DNA of 64,000 nt from Homoserinibacter gongjuensis (GTDB lineage Bacteria > Actinomycetota > Actinomycetes > Actinomycetales > Microbacteriaceae): positions 1,054,001-1,118,000 of the forward strand of contig NZ_BSVA01000001.1 in the NCBI RefSeq assembly GCF_030161875.1. Reading direction: 5' to 3'. Below, one piece after another: positions 32,146 through 41,732 of the stretch. The first letter of the stretch is position 1, and every line of letters begins with the position of its first letter. A program made the position numbers and the translations under genes. The notes under the pieces are model-generated. The model saw nothing but the letters and a program-made list of their open reading frames with translations, did no database searches and was not told the origin of the DNA.

Positions 32146-33395
32146 TCAGTCCCCCGCCGATGCCGCGAGGCGATCGACGATCTCGTGGGCGTCGCGCAGG
32201 CTGTCGGCGCTGATGGTGGCCTCGACGGAGTCACGCTGGAAGAGCGGGAGGTCGTCGATCGAGATCGAGGTGGTCTGGTAGACGTGCGAGAGCGAGATCG
32301 GCCCGATCGACTGCTGCACGCCCTGGAAGATCGCCACGTTGCCGTCGCTCACCCCCACGAAGTAGTGCATCTGGGTCCAGCGGTAGCCGAGCCAGCCGGC
32401 CAGCACGATCGCGGCGGCGGCGAGGCCCACCCCCACGCCCCACAGGATGCGGCGGCGGATGGCGCGGCGGCGGTCCTCCTCGATGAGCTCGTCGAGGTAG
32501 CCCTCGCTCTCCGGCTCGAAGTGGGCATCGTCGGGCGGCGCGGGCTTGAGCGGGTGCAGCAGGAGAGTGGGAAGCCGGATCGGCTTGCGCACTTCCTCTT
32601 CCTCGGTTCCGAAGGTCAGCGGATGCGCGGCCGAGCCCACGAAGGTCGGTGCGGCCCCGAAGCCCCCTCGGTGTCGTCGATGTCGATGAGCAGCACCGTG
32701 ACGTTGTCGGGCGCACCGTGGTCGAGGCTCTCCTTGACGAGGCGGTCGGCGGCACCCTGCGCCGTGCGGATGGTGCCGAGCACCTGCGCCATCTTGTCTT
32801 CGGAGACGTACCCCGACAGGCCGTCGGAACACAGCATCCAGCGGTCCCCGGGCCGCGTGTCGAACACGGCGGTGTCGATCTCGGGCGAGGCGTCGACATC
32901 GCCGAGCACGCGCATGAGCACGGCGCGGCGCGGATGCACGGCCGCCTCCTCGGGGGTGATGCGGCCCGACTCGACAAGTCGCTGCACGAAGGTGTGGTCG
33001 GTGGTCATCTGGGTGAGCTCGCCGTCGCGGAAGCGGTAGACGCGCGAGTCGCCGATGTGGGCGAGAGCCAGCTTGTCGCCCACCCGGGCGAGGGCCGACA
33101 CGGTCGTGCCCATGCCGGTGAGCTCGTTGTGGTCGAAGACCGTCTCGGCGAGCAGGCCGTTCGCCGCGATGAGGGCATCGTGCAGCGCATGCACGGCGTC
33201 GTCGGGCGTCGGATAGGGCTGGTCGGCCTCGGCGATGCGCTGCGCCGCGATGTGGCTGGCGACGTCGCCGCCCGCGTGCCCGCCCATCCCGTCGGCGACG
33301 ACGTAGAGGTGGCGGCCGAGATAGCCGGAGTCCTGGTTGCTCGCCCGGATCTTTCCGACGTGCGAGACCGCGGCGGTCGTGGGGATCGTCGCCAC
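32146..33395 (-). CDS. pstP: PP2C-family protein serine/threonine phosphatase PstP
   Basis: Reverses PknA/PknB phosphorylation. The catalytic domain (1-235) has the metal-binding motifs NQDSGYL, VVADGMGGHAGGDVAS, LCSDGLSGYV and HGAPDNVTVLLIDID. After a one-base loss in CCCCC 32663-32667 (plus-strand reading) the product continues through a cytosolic linker, a TM (ILWGVGVGLAAAAIVLAGWLGY) and a short extracytoplasmic domain (~100 aa). About 416 aa. Confidence 0.95.
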
Positions 33396-33398
33396 GCG

Positions 33399-33925
33399 TT
33401 ACCGCCGCAGCTCGAAGCTCGTCGTGCCGATGGTGACGGTGGAACCGAGCGGCACGGGGGTGGGCAGGGTCACACGCGAGCCGTCGAGGAAGGTGCCGTT
33501 CGTGGAGTCGAGATCCTGGATGACCCACTCGTCGTTCCACAGCATGAGGCGCGCGTGGTGGGTGGAGGTGTAGTCGTCGCGGATGACGAGGCCCGATTCA
33601 CTCGAACGCCCGATCGTGAGCTGCTCGGTGGGCAGCTCGATCTCCATGCCCTCCTTCGGGCCCGACGTGATGACAAGGCGCCGGGGCGTGCTGCCGCTCG
33701 CATGCGGCTGGGAGCGCACGGGTTCGGTGACGGCGGCGGGCGCGGGGTCGCGACGGCGACCGGCAGGGGAGAGGCGGGGAAGGGATCGGATGCCGCCTGC
33801 TGCGGCAGCTTGCGCGCCCGGTTGCCGAACAGGTCGGAGCGCAGGGCGTAGACGATCATGAACACGAACGCCCACATGAGGATCAGGAAGCCGATCCGCA
33901 ATACGAGCAGCGTGAGTTCGCTCAT
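33399..33925 (-). CDS. fhaB: FHA domain membrane protein FhaB (FipA-interacting type)
   Basis: About 175 aa: an N-terminal TM (LTLLVLRIGFLILMWAFVFMIVY), a Pro-rich linker, then an FHA domain with LTIGRSSESGLVIRDDYTSTHHARL and DLDSTNGTFLDG, which binds phosphothreonine. A one-base loss in GGGG 33744-33747 splits linker and FHA domain. A PknA/PknB substrate in relatives. Start ATG 33925 overlaps the fhaA stop. Confidence 0.94.
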
Positions 33926-34620
33926 CGTGTGGTCCCGTCGGGTCGGGTGAGCTCGGCGGCCTGCGCGAGCACGCGGAACACGATACGGGTACGGCCGACC
34001 TCGATCACGGAATCGGGCTGCAGCACGGCCTTCGTGACGGGCTGCCCGTTGAGCTTCGAGCCGTTCGTGGAGCCGAGGTCGTTGACCTGGCCGCGCGTGC
34101 CGTCCCAGAGGATCTCGACGTGCTTACGCGAGGTGCCGGTGTCGTCGAGGGTGATGTCGGCATCCGAGCCCCGGCCGATCACGGTGCGCCCCTTGCGCAA
34201 CGGGTAGCGCTTGCCGGCGATGTCGAGCACGGGCGCCCAGACCACCTCGCCCTTGACGTTCTCGGAGTCGATGCGCACGACGCCGGCCGAGAGCCGTTCG
34301 TCGCGCTCGAGCCGGATGTCGATGCCGCCCGCGAAGCTATAGCGCTGGGCGGTCGCGTGCTGCTGCACGAGCTGCGTGAACTCGTCGACGAGCGCCGGAC
34401 CGAGGCCCGTCATCCGCTCGTAGTCGGATGGCGACAGACGCACGACGAAACGGTTCGGTGCGAGGATGCGGTCGCGCGAGACGACGGCCGCCCTCGTGTC
34501 GAGCTCGCGGCGCAGGGCCGCGGTCACCTCGAGAGGCTGCAGACCGCTCTTGAAGGTCTTGGCGAACGCGCCGTTGACGACACGCTCCAAGCCCTTCTCG
34601 AATTCGTCGAGAATCCCCAA
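33922..34620 (-). CDS. fhaA: FhaA: DUF3662 and FHA domain protein
   Basis: 232 aa. The N-terminal DUF3662 domain (LGILDEFEKGLERVVNGAFAK ... GGIDIRLERDERLS) is joined to a C-terminal FHA domain (TVIGRGSDADITLDDTGTSRKHVEI ... DLGSTNGSKLNG). A TTG start at 34620 fits best: GGAGACCC lies just upstream, and homologues begin MGILDxFE. First gene of the fhaA-fhaB-pstP-rodA-pbpA-pknA-pknB operon. Confidence 0.94.
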   Translation of the reverse strand: MGILDEFEKGLERVVNGAFAKTFKSGLQPLEVTAALRRELDTRAAVVSRDRILAPNRFVVRLSPSDYERMTGLGPALVDEFTQLVQQHATAQRYSFAGGIDIRLERDERLSAGVVRIDSENVKGEVVWAPVLDIAGKRYPLRKGRTVIGRGSDADITLDDTGTSRKHVEILWDGTRGQVNDLGSTNGSKLNGQPVTKAVLQPDSVIEVGRTRIVFRVLAQAAELTRPDGTTR

Positions 34621-34756
34621 GGGTCTCCTCTCGGCGGCGCGGATGCGCCTTCCGGCTCTCTCGGACTCTCCGATGGTAGTCGGCTCGCCCGGGTGCCGGG
34701 TCAGCCGCGGGGCGCGGCCGTGTCGTCCGGGAGGCGGATGCGGCGCTCGCGGGGTG

Positions 34757-34819
34757 CCGCGAATCGTGCCAGTTGGTCGACTCCCGCGCACGAAGCGACC
34801 AACTCGCACGATTCCGCGG
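34757..34819. repeat. Long imperfect inverted repeat upstream of tRNA-Leu
   Basis: Arms of 23-24 nt at 34757-34779 and 34796-34819 (CCGCGAATCGTGC... / ...GCACGATTCCGCGG) surround a 16-nt loop. The 284-bp fhaA to tRNA-Leu gap has no gene. Confidence 0.75.
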
Positions 34820-34904
34820 GGTCTCGCGGGGCTCTCGCGGTGGAGCGGATGCGGGGGCCGGTCATGGTAGTCTCGCTAGGCTGATCTGCTCCGGCGGGTC
34901 GCGC

Positions 34905-34990
34905 GCGCGAGTGGCGGAATTGGCAGACGCGCTGGCTTCAGGTGCCAGTGCCCGCAAGGGCGTGGGGGTTCAAGTCCCCCTCGCGCACCA
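34905..34990 (+). tRNA. tRNA-Leu (CAG anticodon)
   Basis: 86-nt class II tRNA: acceptor GCGCGAG pairs with CTCGCGC, anticodon loop TTCAGGT, long variable arm (GTGCCCGCAAGGGCGT), T-arm GGGGGTTCAAGTCCCCC. The 3' CCA is encoded, unlike the other two tRNAs. It borders the accessory region. Confidence 0.97.
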
Positions 34991-34991
34991 C

Positions 34992-35023
34992 GAGGGGTTT
35001 GTGTATCTCACGGACCCCTCTTT
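34992..35023 (+). terminator. Terminator after tRNA-Leu
   Basis: GAGGGGT (34992-34998) pairs with ACCCCTC (35014-35020), followed by TTT. Confidence 0.65.
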
Positions 35024-35180
35024 GCGTATCTACTGTGGCGCTGGGTCGGGCTCGACGCCTAGGTTGAGGGCGGATTTTCGGGCCGTCAGCGCCGAAGTTC
35101 GAGGTTGATCAGTGGCGTGCTGGATCGGTCGTGCCGGTTTGACGCTCGCCGGTCGAGGTTTCCAGTGTTCGGGCACGACG

Positions 35181-35208
35181 ACTAGCGCCGCTGGTGAGCG
35201 GCGCTAGT
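35181..35208. terminator. Perfect hairpin at the 3' end of the transposase fragment
   Basis: ACTAGCGCCGCT-GGTG-AGCGGCGCTAGT: a 12-bp perfect stem with a 4-nt loop, 16 bp beyond the transposase stop. Could terminate transcription in either direction or mark an element end. Confidence 0.6.
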
Positions 35209-35223
35209 GGGTGGGGGATGGCC

Positions 35224-35963
35224 TTACGTGCGGTTGGGGAATCGGGTGGTGCGGCCGTCTTGGGGCATCTTGATGAGCCAGGCCTGTTTCTTTGCCTCTT
35301 GGCATTTCGCTCGGGCGCTCTTCTCGGCCCGGAAGGGAGAGGTCGACTTGCGAGGCCCTTCCAGCCGGTTCAGGAAGGTGATGATCTTGCGGATGTTGCC
35401 GGAGACGACCGCAAGGGTGGCCATCAGGTATTGGTAGGCGTAGCCGCGACCGCCTCGCCGACCTGCGTTCGCGGCGTCTTCGTGGCTGGAGTTCTTGATG
35501 TGGGAGTTGACGTGCTCGACCGTGGACCGGAGGCCGTACCAGCGCTTCCAGGTGTGTGACTTGTAGGGGTATCGCTGCTGTAGCTTCGCCTGCTTGCTGA
35601 ACTTGCCGGTGTAGAGGATTTCCGCGGGCGGGAACATGACCGTCGTCTGCTTGCGAGCGCCGGTCGCGGTGGTGATGGTGAGCTCGTGGTCCTCAGGCAG
35701 TATGTACTGCTGCCGGCCGTCTGGGCGGGGTCGGCCCTTGGGCTTGAGCCGGTACTGCTCGCGGGATGCGAGGCGCGCGTCGCGGCGGGCGTTCGCCGCG
35801 GCGCGTCTCTTCTCGCGCTCTGGGCGAGGCAGGCGTTCCGCGGCGATCTTCTCGAGTTCTTCCTGGTAAAGCTGGACCGCGTTGATGCTGGTAGTGGTCA
35901 TGGTGTCGAGGTACCACTGTCCTTCGACGAGGATGAAGCGGTCGTGCGAGGCGGCCTTGCCGA
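35224..35963 (-). mobile_element. 3' fragment of a DDE-type transposase-like gene
   Basis: Open reading ~245 codons ending TAA at 35224. It contains KSHTWKRWYGLRSTVEHVNSHIKN, in which the final E resembles the third acidic residue of a DDE transposase, then GYAYQYLMATLAVVSGNIRKIITFL. The 5' part, including the first two catalytic acids, is missing: the frame abuts antisense Rhs sequence near 35964. Truncated and presumably inactive. Family assignment is by motif impression only. Confidence 0.6.
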
Positions 35964-36953
35964 GCTGAGGCGTTCGGGTATGACGACAACGGCGCGACCA
36001 CGACGCGTCCCGGTCAGGCACTGGTGTATGACGTCGAGGGTCGGTTATCGACGTTGACGACCTCCGCTGGTGCGCAGTCGAACGTGTATGACGCGACCGG
36101 GAAGCTGTTGTTGCAGATCGATCCGGTCAAGGGCGCCACGCTCTATCTGGGTGACACGCAGTTGCGGAAGCCTGTTGGGTCGAACTCGGTGAGTGCGCAG
36201 CGGATCTACTCGATCGCAGGCACGGCGTTCGTGGAGCGGTCCAGCGATCCCGCGGCCACCGGCGTGGTGTGGTTGGCGACGGATCCGCAGGGCACGGTGG
36301 GTGATCAGGTGAACGCGGCCACTGGCGCTCGTGCAGTGATTCGGCTGGATCCGTTCGGTCGCGCGCGTGGCTCATCAACGTCTGCCTGGGCGGATGGGCG
36401 TGGGTTCTTGAATGCGCCGGTGGATGCCGCGACTGGGCTGATCCGCTTGGGGTGCGCCTATACGACAGCACCCTGGGCAGGTTCTTGTCGGTAGATCCGG
36501 TGCTGTCTCCCGCGAATCCGCAGCAGAACAACGGGTACAGCTACGCGGCGAACAACCCGGTCACCTACTCCGACCCATCGGGTGGCTGCTATCTGGGCGG
36601 GGGTGACACCTGTGTTCATGACAGACCGGCGAAGAAGAAGACGGGCACCACGACGCCGTCGTCTTCGTCGCAGCAGCCGAGTGCGAAGGAGGACGCGCCC
36701 GCGAAGAAGGCGGCCAAGCAGGAAGAACAGTGGTGGAACCCGTTCTCCATCCCGGTATCAGCGGGCCGGGGGGACAGTCCCGCGGGGCGCGGATGTGGAT
36801 CACACGATCGACTTGCAGCTCGGGGGTCTCGATGACATCACCAACATGGCACCGCTGGATGCGTCTGTGAACCGGAGTCTTGGGTCCCAGGTAATGTGGC
36901 AACTGCGTGGTGTTCCAACTGGAACATGCGTGGTCGCAGTGACGATCTGCTGA
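35964..36953 (+). pseudogene. 3' remnant of an Rhs/YD-repeat protein with HNH-like nuclease toxin tip
   Basis: The N-terminal core is absent. What remains are YD repeats (FGYDDNGATTTRPGQ, VYDVEGRLSTLT), the Rhs-associated core signature (LYDSTLGRFLSVDP ... NGYSYAANNPVTYSDPSG), a Ser/Lys linker and a variable tip. The tip reads GADVDHTIDLQLGG, LDASVNRSLGSQVMWQLRG and VAVTIC, resembling DH-x-x-DLQLGG nuclease toxins. Two indels are visible: one base lost in GGGG 36449-36452 and one extra near 36772-36783. Followed 12 bp later by its probable immunity gene. Confidence 0.75.
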
Positions 36954-36964
36954 GGTGGCAAGGA

Positions 36965-37594
36965 ATGTTCGAACGATTCATCGGGCGATACGCGGCAGGG
37001 CACTCGTGGCAGGCAAATGGCCGTGAGGTGCCGGACTTCGCACTGCGGGACGTCGACGGCTATAAGGCCTTTATGAGCGCGTTTGCTGGTGCGACTTTTG
37101 GCAGCGGGCTCTATCGCGTTCATGACGCGGAGTCGACGACGGAGTCAAAGTCGTCGATACGCGGCCTGTTCCCTGCCCTAGCTGAGCGACTGCATCCGTT
37201 CGCATATGACTGGCTTGGCCGGCATTTCGCTCTCGATACAGGCCGAACATTGGGTGGTGTGCCGCAGGTCATGATGCTTGAGCCGGGTACCGGAGAGGCG
37301 CTTGAAATTCCGGTGGACTTCATCCGCTTCCACAACGAAGAACTTGTCGACCTCGCTGAGCCAGCACTTGCTGTCGACTTCTTTTCCCAGTGGCGCGCAG
37401 ACGCTGTAGCCGCCGGCCTGGATCGTTCGGAGTGCGTCGGTTATCGCGTGCCACTCTTTCTTGGGGGCACCGATAGCGTTGACAACTTGGAGCGGTGCGA
37501 CATGGCCGTCTATTGGAGCTTGTGCACGCAACTGCTGGCGGCAGCGCGTTCAGCGGAACCCGGCACGCGGGTCACCGGCCTTCACGGAGAGTAG
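36965..37594 (+). CDS. Probable immunity protein (GAD-like / DUF1851, Tdi1 type)
   Basis: 209 aa from ATG 36965 with GAGGTGG overlapping the toxin stop. The N-terminal GAD-like region contains FALRDVDGYKAFMSAFAGATFGSGLYRVHD and LHPFAYDWLGRHFALD. The C-terminal segment VPLFLGGTDSVDNLERCDMAVYW matches the DUF1851 pattern of effector immunity proteins. The codon mix is less GC-biased than the core genome, suggesting transfer. A longer start (GTG 36896) would overlap the toxin and is less likely. Confidence 0.75.
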   Translation: MFERFIGRYAAGHSWQANGREVPDFALRDVDGYKAFMSAFAGATFGSGLYRVHDAESTTESKSSIRGLFPALAERLHPFAYDWLGRHFALDTGRTLGGVPQVMMLEPGTGEALEIPVDFIRFHNEELVDLAEPALAVDFFSQWRADAVAAGLDRSECVGYRVPLFLGGTDSVDNLERCDMAVYWSLCTQLLAAARSAEPGTRVTGLHGE

Positions 37595-37655
37595 CGGCAG
37601 GAGGCGGCGGTCGCGCGGTACTCGCGGGAGAGATGAAGGGTTTGCCGGGGTTGTA

Positions 37656-38016
37656 GTGACGAGTTCGGTCGATCGTGTGCAGCAGGAGACCGCTGCGAGG
37701 TTCGGTGTCCTTGCTCAGCTCCCCGCGGCTGGCGCCAGGGTCGGGATTTCTAGAAGTGTTCGCGATCAGGTATGGCCGCTCAACGCCCTGCGCCATGCGC
37801 CAGAACCGGGCACTTCGGGGTGGTTCATCTGGGCCGGGGGAGATTAGTGCAGATCCCGACTACTTCGTGCCGCTTCATGTTTCACACCTGGAGGAATGGT
37901 GCCCCGAGATGGTCCCCTATCTCGGGCTGCCCCCGGGCTGGCGGGTGCTTCTCGCGCCTGGACATGAGGACGTCTGGTACGACGAATCGCTGCTGGAGCC
38001 GGATCCCGGCCTTTGA
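37656..38016 (+). CDS. Imm33-like (DUF2185-related) protein, frame interrupted
   Basis: From GTG 37656 ([20 protein letters not shown]) through [22 protein letters not shown]. An extra G in the run 37836-37840 shifts the frame, which continues [23 protein letters not shown] and [22 protein letters not shown]. This pattern of FVPLHV, LPPGWR and DVW resembles the Imm33 immunity family. About 119 aa. Probably a second immunity gene in the Rhs locus, either for a lost toxin tip or as an accessory. Confidence 0.65.
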
Positions 38017-38135
38017 ACGCACTAGCCTCCGAACGGATGTTTGGGTAGTGCCAGTCGAGACTTCACGTTTCGTCATCCGCCGCGACTCTGCGGCCAACCC
38101 GCGTGGGACCGCTGAGGTCTGGGTGACTCTTCTGG

Positions 38136-38310
38136 TTAGGCCGCAGTTGCGGCCTGTTTGGTCATGATGGCTTCGAACTCGACCGGGGTCAACCGGCCGA
38201 GTGCTTGCTGTCGTCGTCGGCGGTGGTAGGTCCGCTCGATCGAGGTCGCGATCGCGAGCCGCAGCTCGAGTCGGGTGGCCCAGGTGCGGGTGTTGAGGAC
38301 GTTCTTCTGC
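38136..38310 (-). mobile_element. IS3-family transposase OrfB, C-terminal remnant
   Basis: The frame reads LQKNVLNTRTWATRLELRLA then IERTYHRRRRQQALGRLTPVEFE and stops at 38136. This is the last ~55 residues of an IS3-group OrfB (integrase core end). No 5' part, orfA or inverted repeat is visible. The stretches 38017-38135 and 38311-38618 hold no other supported gene. Confidence 0.8.
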
Positions 38311-38618
38311 AGGTTCCCCGAGGCGATCGACAACCCGATCGGTGGCGAGGAAACCGGGGCACCTCACGGCCGCAGATCCCAGAGAAGGGGGAATAACCCA
38401 ATCCGTCTCTGGCGGAAAAGCTCATGCACTCGCATCCCGATTGCCTCTTTCGGCTTCTCGGTTGATACAAGACGCAGGCGGGGAGCATCTCTGCGAGGTC
38501 AGCGAGATGCCGGCGGCTGGTCGTGCTGCCTGCGTGACGGCATGCAGCGGGGGTTCAGCTCCGCGCTCGCGCCGAAGCGGGCGTGCGAGAACTGCGTCGT
38601 GCCGCGCATAGAGCCGTC

Positions 38619-38825
38619 ATGGACATGAACATGGCTTTCGTCATCGCCCCCACCGCCGAGTACATCCGCGCCTTCGAGAAGCTCGCGATCGAGCTCGGCT
38701 GCGAAGCAAGATTCAGCACAGACGAGGCCGGCACCCTCAGTGTGACGACCACGTTGATCGAACCATGGGTGCTCGCCCTGGTCCTCACCGTCGAGGACGA
38801 GCCCGATGAGAGCCTGTCACGCTGA
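38619..38825 (+). CDS. Small hypothetical protein
   Basis: 68 aa starting MDMNMAFVIAPTAEYIRAFE. Contains LAIELGCEARFSTDEAGTLSV and an acidic end (EDEPDESLSR). An in-frame GTG at 38583 would lengthen it. No recognised domain. Given its place among IS debris and immunity-like genes it may be cargo of the accessory region. Confidence 0.4.
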   Translation: MDMNMAFVIAPTAEYIRAFEKLAIELGCEARFSTDEAGTLSVTTTLIEPWVLALVLTVEDEPDESLSR

Positions 38826-39051
38826 TGCAACGCAGCGCACCCACCACCAACCCTCTTCCCCCGAGGACGTCTCGGTCGCGGGGCTTGCAGCGGTCGCCGC
38901 ATCGCCGACCCAGTGCAGCGCGCCGCAGCTGCCTACCAGCCGCGACTGCCGGAGAGGCTCCGCGACGTGCTCGCCACAGACCGAGACCCGGGCGCCATCG
39001 AAAGTGCCCAGCGATGACGGGGCTACGGAGATACGCAAACACCTCACCACG
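38826..39051. other. Stretch with no supported gene
   Basis: Open frames exist on both strands; one short plus-strand frame ends LRDVLATDRDPGAIESAQR at about 39014, but no start or family is evident. It may be the broken 3' end of a gene. Confidence 0.4.
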
Positions 39052-39081
39052 AGAGGGACCTGCGATCACGCAGGTCCCTCT
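39052..39081 (+). terminator. Strong hairpin at the right edge of the accessory region
   Basis: AGAGGGACCTGCG-ATCA-CGCAGGTCCCTCT: a 13-bp perfect stem with a 4-nt loop. Likely terminator. Confidence 0.75.
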
Positions 39082-39232
39082 GTGCATCTTCGAGCCCCCG
39101 GGGGCGCCGGCCGGGTCCTCTCGCCCGGTGGCGTGTTCGCGCCAATCGCGCCATCCGCTGCATCGGGTTCGTCATGATGGGGCCGTCCGCACGGTGTGCG
39201 GGCGCACCCGACTGAGCGAGCCAGGGGGACAC

Positions 39233-40393
39233 ATGGCGCACACCCGCATCCGCACGCGTTCGGCCGGCTTGGCGGCCGCCGCGCTCGTCCTCGGCGGGTT
39301 CGTCGTGGCCGCGAGTGCACCGGGCCCGGCGAGGGCCGCGACGCCCGAGCTGGTCGACACCTTCTCGGTCGGGTACTTCCCGTTCGCGCTCGCGGTATCG
39401 CCCGACGGCGGCACGCTCTACGTCGCCAACGCGGGGGATGGCACCGTGATGGCTGTCGACACGGCCACGGGCACGGCAGGGCCCCCATCTCGGTCGGCGA
39501 CTTTCCCGCGTCGCTCGCGCTGACCCCCGACGGCTCCGTTCTTTACGTGGCGAACATGTGGAGCGACGATGTGAGCGTGGTCGACACGGCCGCGAACGCC
39601 GTCACCGCGACAGTCCCCGTCGGCTCGTCGGCCTTCGTGTTCCCGTATGCAGTGGTCGTCTCGCCCGATGGGTCGGCGGCCTATGTCGCCAACTACGACG
39701 AGGGCACCGTCTCGCTCATCGACACCGCGAGCAACACCGAGACGGCGACGATCAGCGTGGGCAACATCCCTCTTTCGGTGGCGATCTCTGCCGATGGCGC
39801 CCGGCTCTATGTCGTGAACCTCGATGACGGGACGGTCTCGGTGATCGACACGGCCAGCGTGGCGGTCACTGCGACGGTGGCTGTCGGCGGTACCCCGAAT
39901 GCGGTCGCCGTGTCGCCGGACGGCGCGATCGTCTACGTCACGAACGACGACGGCACGATCGCCGTGATCGACGCCGCCTCGAACACCGTCGCGGCGACGG
40001 CGCCCTCGGGGGCCTCCCGACCGCGATCACGGTGTCGCCCGACGGCGCGAGCCTCTTCGTCGTCGACGGGGATGACGAGGCGCTCATGGTCGTGGATGCG
40101 GCGACCCTCGCAGTCACCGCGACGGTGGACGTCGGCCTCTCGCCGACCGCCGTGGTCGTCTCGCCGGACGGCTCGACCGTGTACGTGGCGAACGCCGACA
40201 GCGACTCGATCTCGGCGGTGCGTCTCGTCGCACCCGCGCCGGCGGATGCGGGCACCGCGGAGCTCGCCGACACGGGTCTCGACGCCGGCTCGACCGCGGC
40301 CGGTCTGGGCCTGATCGCCATGGGCATGCTGGCCCTCGTGGTGCATTGCGTGGCGCGAGCCCGGCAGCGAACGGAGAACCCCTGCGCGGATGA
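39233..40393 (+). CDS. Secreted YncE-like beta-propeller protein with LADTG sortase signal
   Basis: About 387 aa after three one-base losses are repaired (near 39479-39486, GGGGG 40008-40012, CCCC 40379-40382). Signal peptide: MAHTRIRTRSAGLAAAALVL to the ARAAT site. Then come about seven 40-residue blades with the VSPDG..LYVAN..(D/G)TVSVIDTA pattern of YVTN/YncE propellers. The C-terminus has LADTG, a TM (AAGLGLIAMGMLALVVHCVA) and basic RARQR. The LAxTG signal suits the class E sortase at 24161. The last repair places a TGA at 40391, removing an overlap with arsR. Confidence 0.82.
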
Positions 40394-40414
40394 GCTCGGC
40401 GCCTCCCTGCCGCG

Positions 40415-40741
40415 TCAGGCCGAGGCGGGGTGCTCGCGTCGTTCGGCGGCGAGGATCGTGTCGAGCACGCCGGGAGCGCGCGCGTTCAGGTCGTCGCTGC
40501 GCAGCGAGCTGAGGATCGCCGTGCCCTGGTAGCGCTGGCTGATCAGGCCGGCCTCGCGCAGCACTCGGAAGTGGTGGGTGCGTGTCGATGGCGCGACGGG
40601 CAGGGCGAAGCGGCTGCATCTCTGTTCGGCGGGGCCGTCGGCGAGTTGCCGGATGATGGAGCGCCGAAGCGGGTCGGCGAGCGCCGCGAGCACGCCGTCG
40701 AGCGTGATCTCACTCGGCTCAGGGTGTTCGAACTCGCGCAC
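40415..40741 (-). CDS. ArsR-family winged-helix regulator
   Basis: 108 aa from GTG 40741 with GGAGG 7 nt upstream. The wHTH pattern is LAALADPLRRSIIRQLADGPAEQ, with the recognition helix around VAPSTRTHHFRVLREAGLI and wing RYQGTAIL. No metal-binding cysteines in the ELCVCDL motif, so it probably senses something other than arsenic-type metals. Divergent from the epimerase gene, with three operator-like repeats between them. Confidence 0.85.
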   Translation of the reverse strand: MREFEHPEPSEITLDGVLAALADPLRRSIIRQLADGPAEQRCSRFALPVAPSTRTHHFRVLREAGLISQRYQGTAILSSLRSDDLNARAPGVLDTILAAERREHPASA

Positions 40742-40779
40742 GGATCCTCCACCTTCAAGTGTAGCTACTTCGGCGACTT

Positions 40780-40823
40780 TCGTATTACGATGAATGTCGT
40801 ATTTCGATAAGGCTCGTAATTCG
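40780..40823. promoter_or_regulatory. Operator-like repeat array between arsR-type gene and epimerase gene
   Basis: TCGTATTACGA (40780-40790), TCGTATTTCGA (40797-40807) and TCGTAATTCG (40814-40823) start exactly 17 bp apart in a divergent promoter region. The first is a perfect palindrome with a central T. Likely binding sites for the adjacent ArsR-type regulator. Confidence 0.65.
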
Positions 40824-40852
40824 CGTGCTGCGCGATCCTGAGGAGAAGAAGC

Positions 40853-41703
40853 ATGAGAGTCCTGCTCACCGGAGCATCCGGTTTCATCGGCCAAGCGGTG
40901 CTCGCTGCGCTCCGCGCGGCAGGCCACGGCGTCGTCGCACCGGTGCGCAGTATCGCGTCGGCCGACCGCGTCGCGGCGGTCGGAGGTGTCGCGATCCAGG
41001 GCGACGTGACCGACGTCGACTGGTTCGCCGAGCAGCTCGTCTCGGTCGATGCGGCCGTTCACGCGGCCACGCCGGGTGACGGCTCCAGTGCGGACTTCGA
41101 CGCGCGGGTCGTCGACGGAGTGCTCGCCGCTTTCGCCGCGACAGGAAAGCCCTACCTGCATACGAGCGGCATCTGGTTGTGGGGCTCGAACCCGCGCATC
41201 GACGAACACGATCCGCTCGACCCGCCTGCGCTCACCGGCTGGCGGGTGCCGATCGAAGAGCGCCTGCTGCAGGCTGATATCGTCGCCACGATTCCGGCAC
41301 CCGGCATCGTGTACTCGGGCCGCCGCGGACTCCCCGGCCTGCTCGCCACATCCGATGAGCCGCACTCCCCGTGCGACTCATCGGCGACGGACGCCAGCAC
41401 TGGGCGACGATCCACGCGCACGATCTGGCGAGCCTCTATGTGCACCTGATCGAGCGCGCCGAGCCGTTCGGGCGCATCGTCGCCGTGTCGGGGCAGAACC
41501 CCACCGTCCGCGAGATCGCCGCGGCGGCGGTCGGTGCCACGGGCTTCGTCGCGGAGACCCCGGACGCCAGTCGCGCGCGACTCGGCGCGGACTTCGCCGA
41601 CGCCCTCCTGCTCGATCAGCAGGCGACGGGCCAACGCGCTCGCGACCTCGGCTGGCATCCCGCGCGGCCGTCGCTGCTCGAGGAGCTGCGCGCGACACGC
41701 TGA
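40853..41703 (+). CDS. NAD-dependent epimerase/dehydratase (extended SDR)
   Basis: About 283 aa. The Rossmann motif LLTGASGFIGQAVLAAL opens the protein. Active-site Tyr/Lys pair is not obvious; HTSGIWLWG and GIVYSGRRGLPG are typical of NmrA/epimerase-like proteins acting on unknown substrates. A one-base loss in CCCC 41367-41370 splits the gene, and the frame resumes at VRLIGDGRQHWATIHAHDLA. AGGAG lies 5-6 nt upstream of ATG 40853. Probably regulated by the divergent ArsR-type protein. Confidence 0.85.
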
Positions 41704-41732
41704 CCGGGAGGGCCCGCATCCGCCCCTGCGCC

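Noticed and set aside
29952..32234. rodA frame running 800 bp into pbpA as a RodA-PbpA fusion or alternative protein
   Set aside because: The extension is the off-frame reading of pbpA. A single missing base near the rodA end restores a stop that overlaps the pbpA start, as at other junctions.
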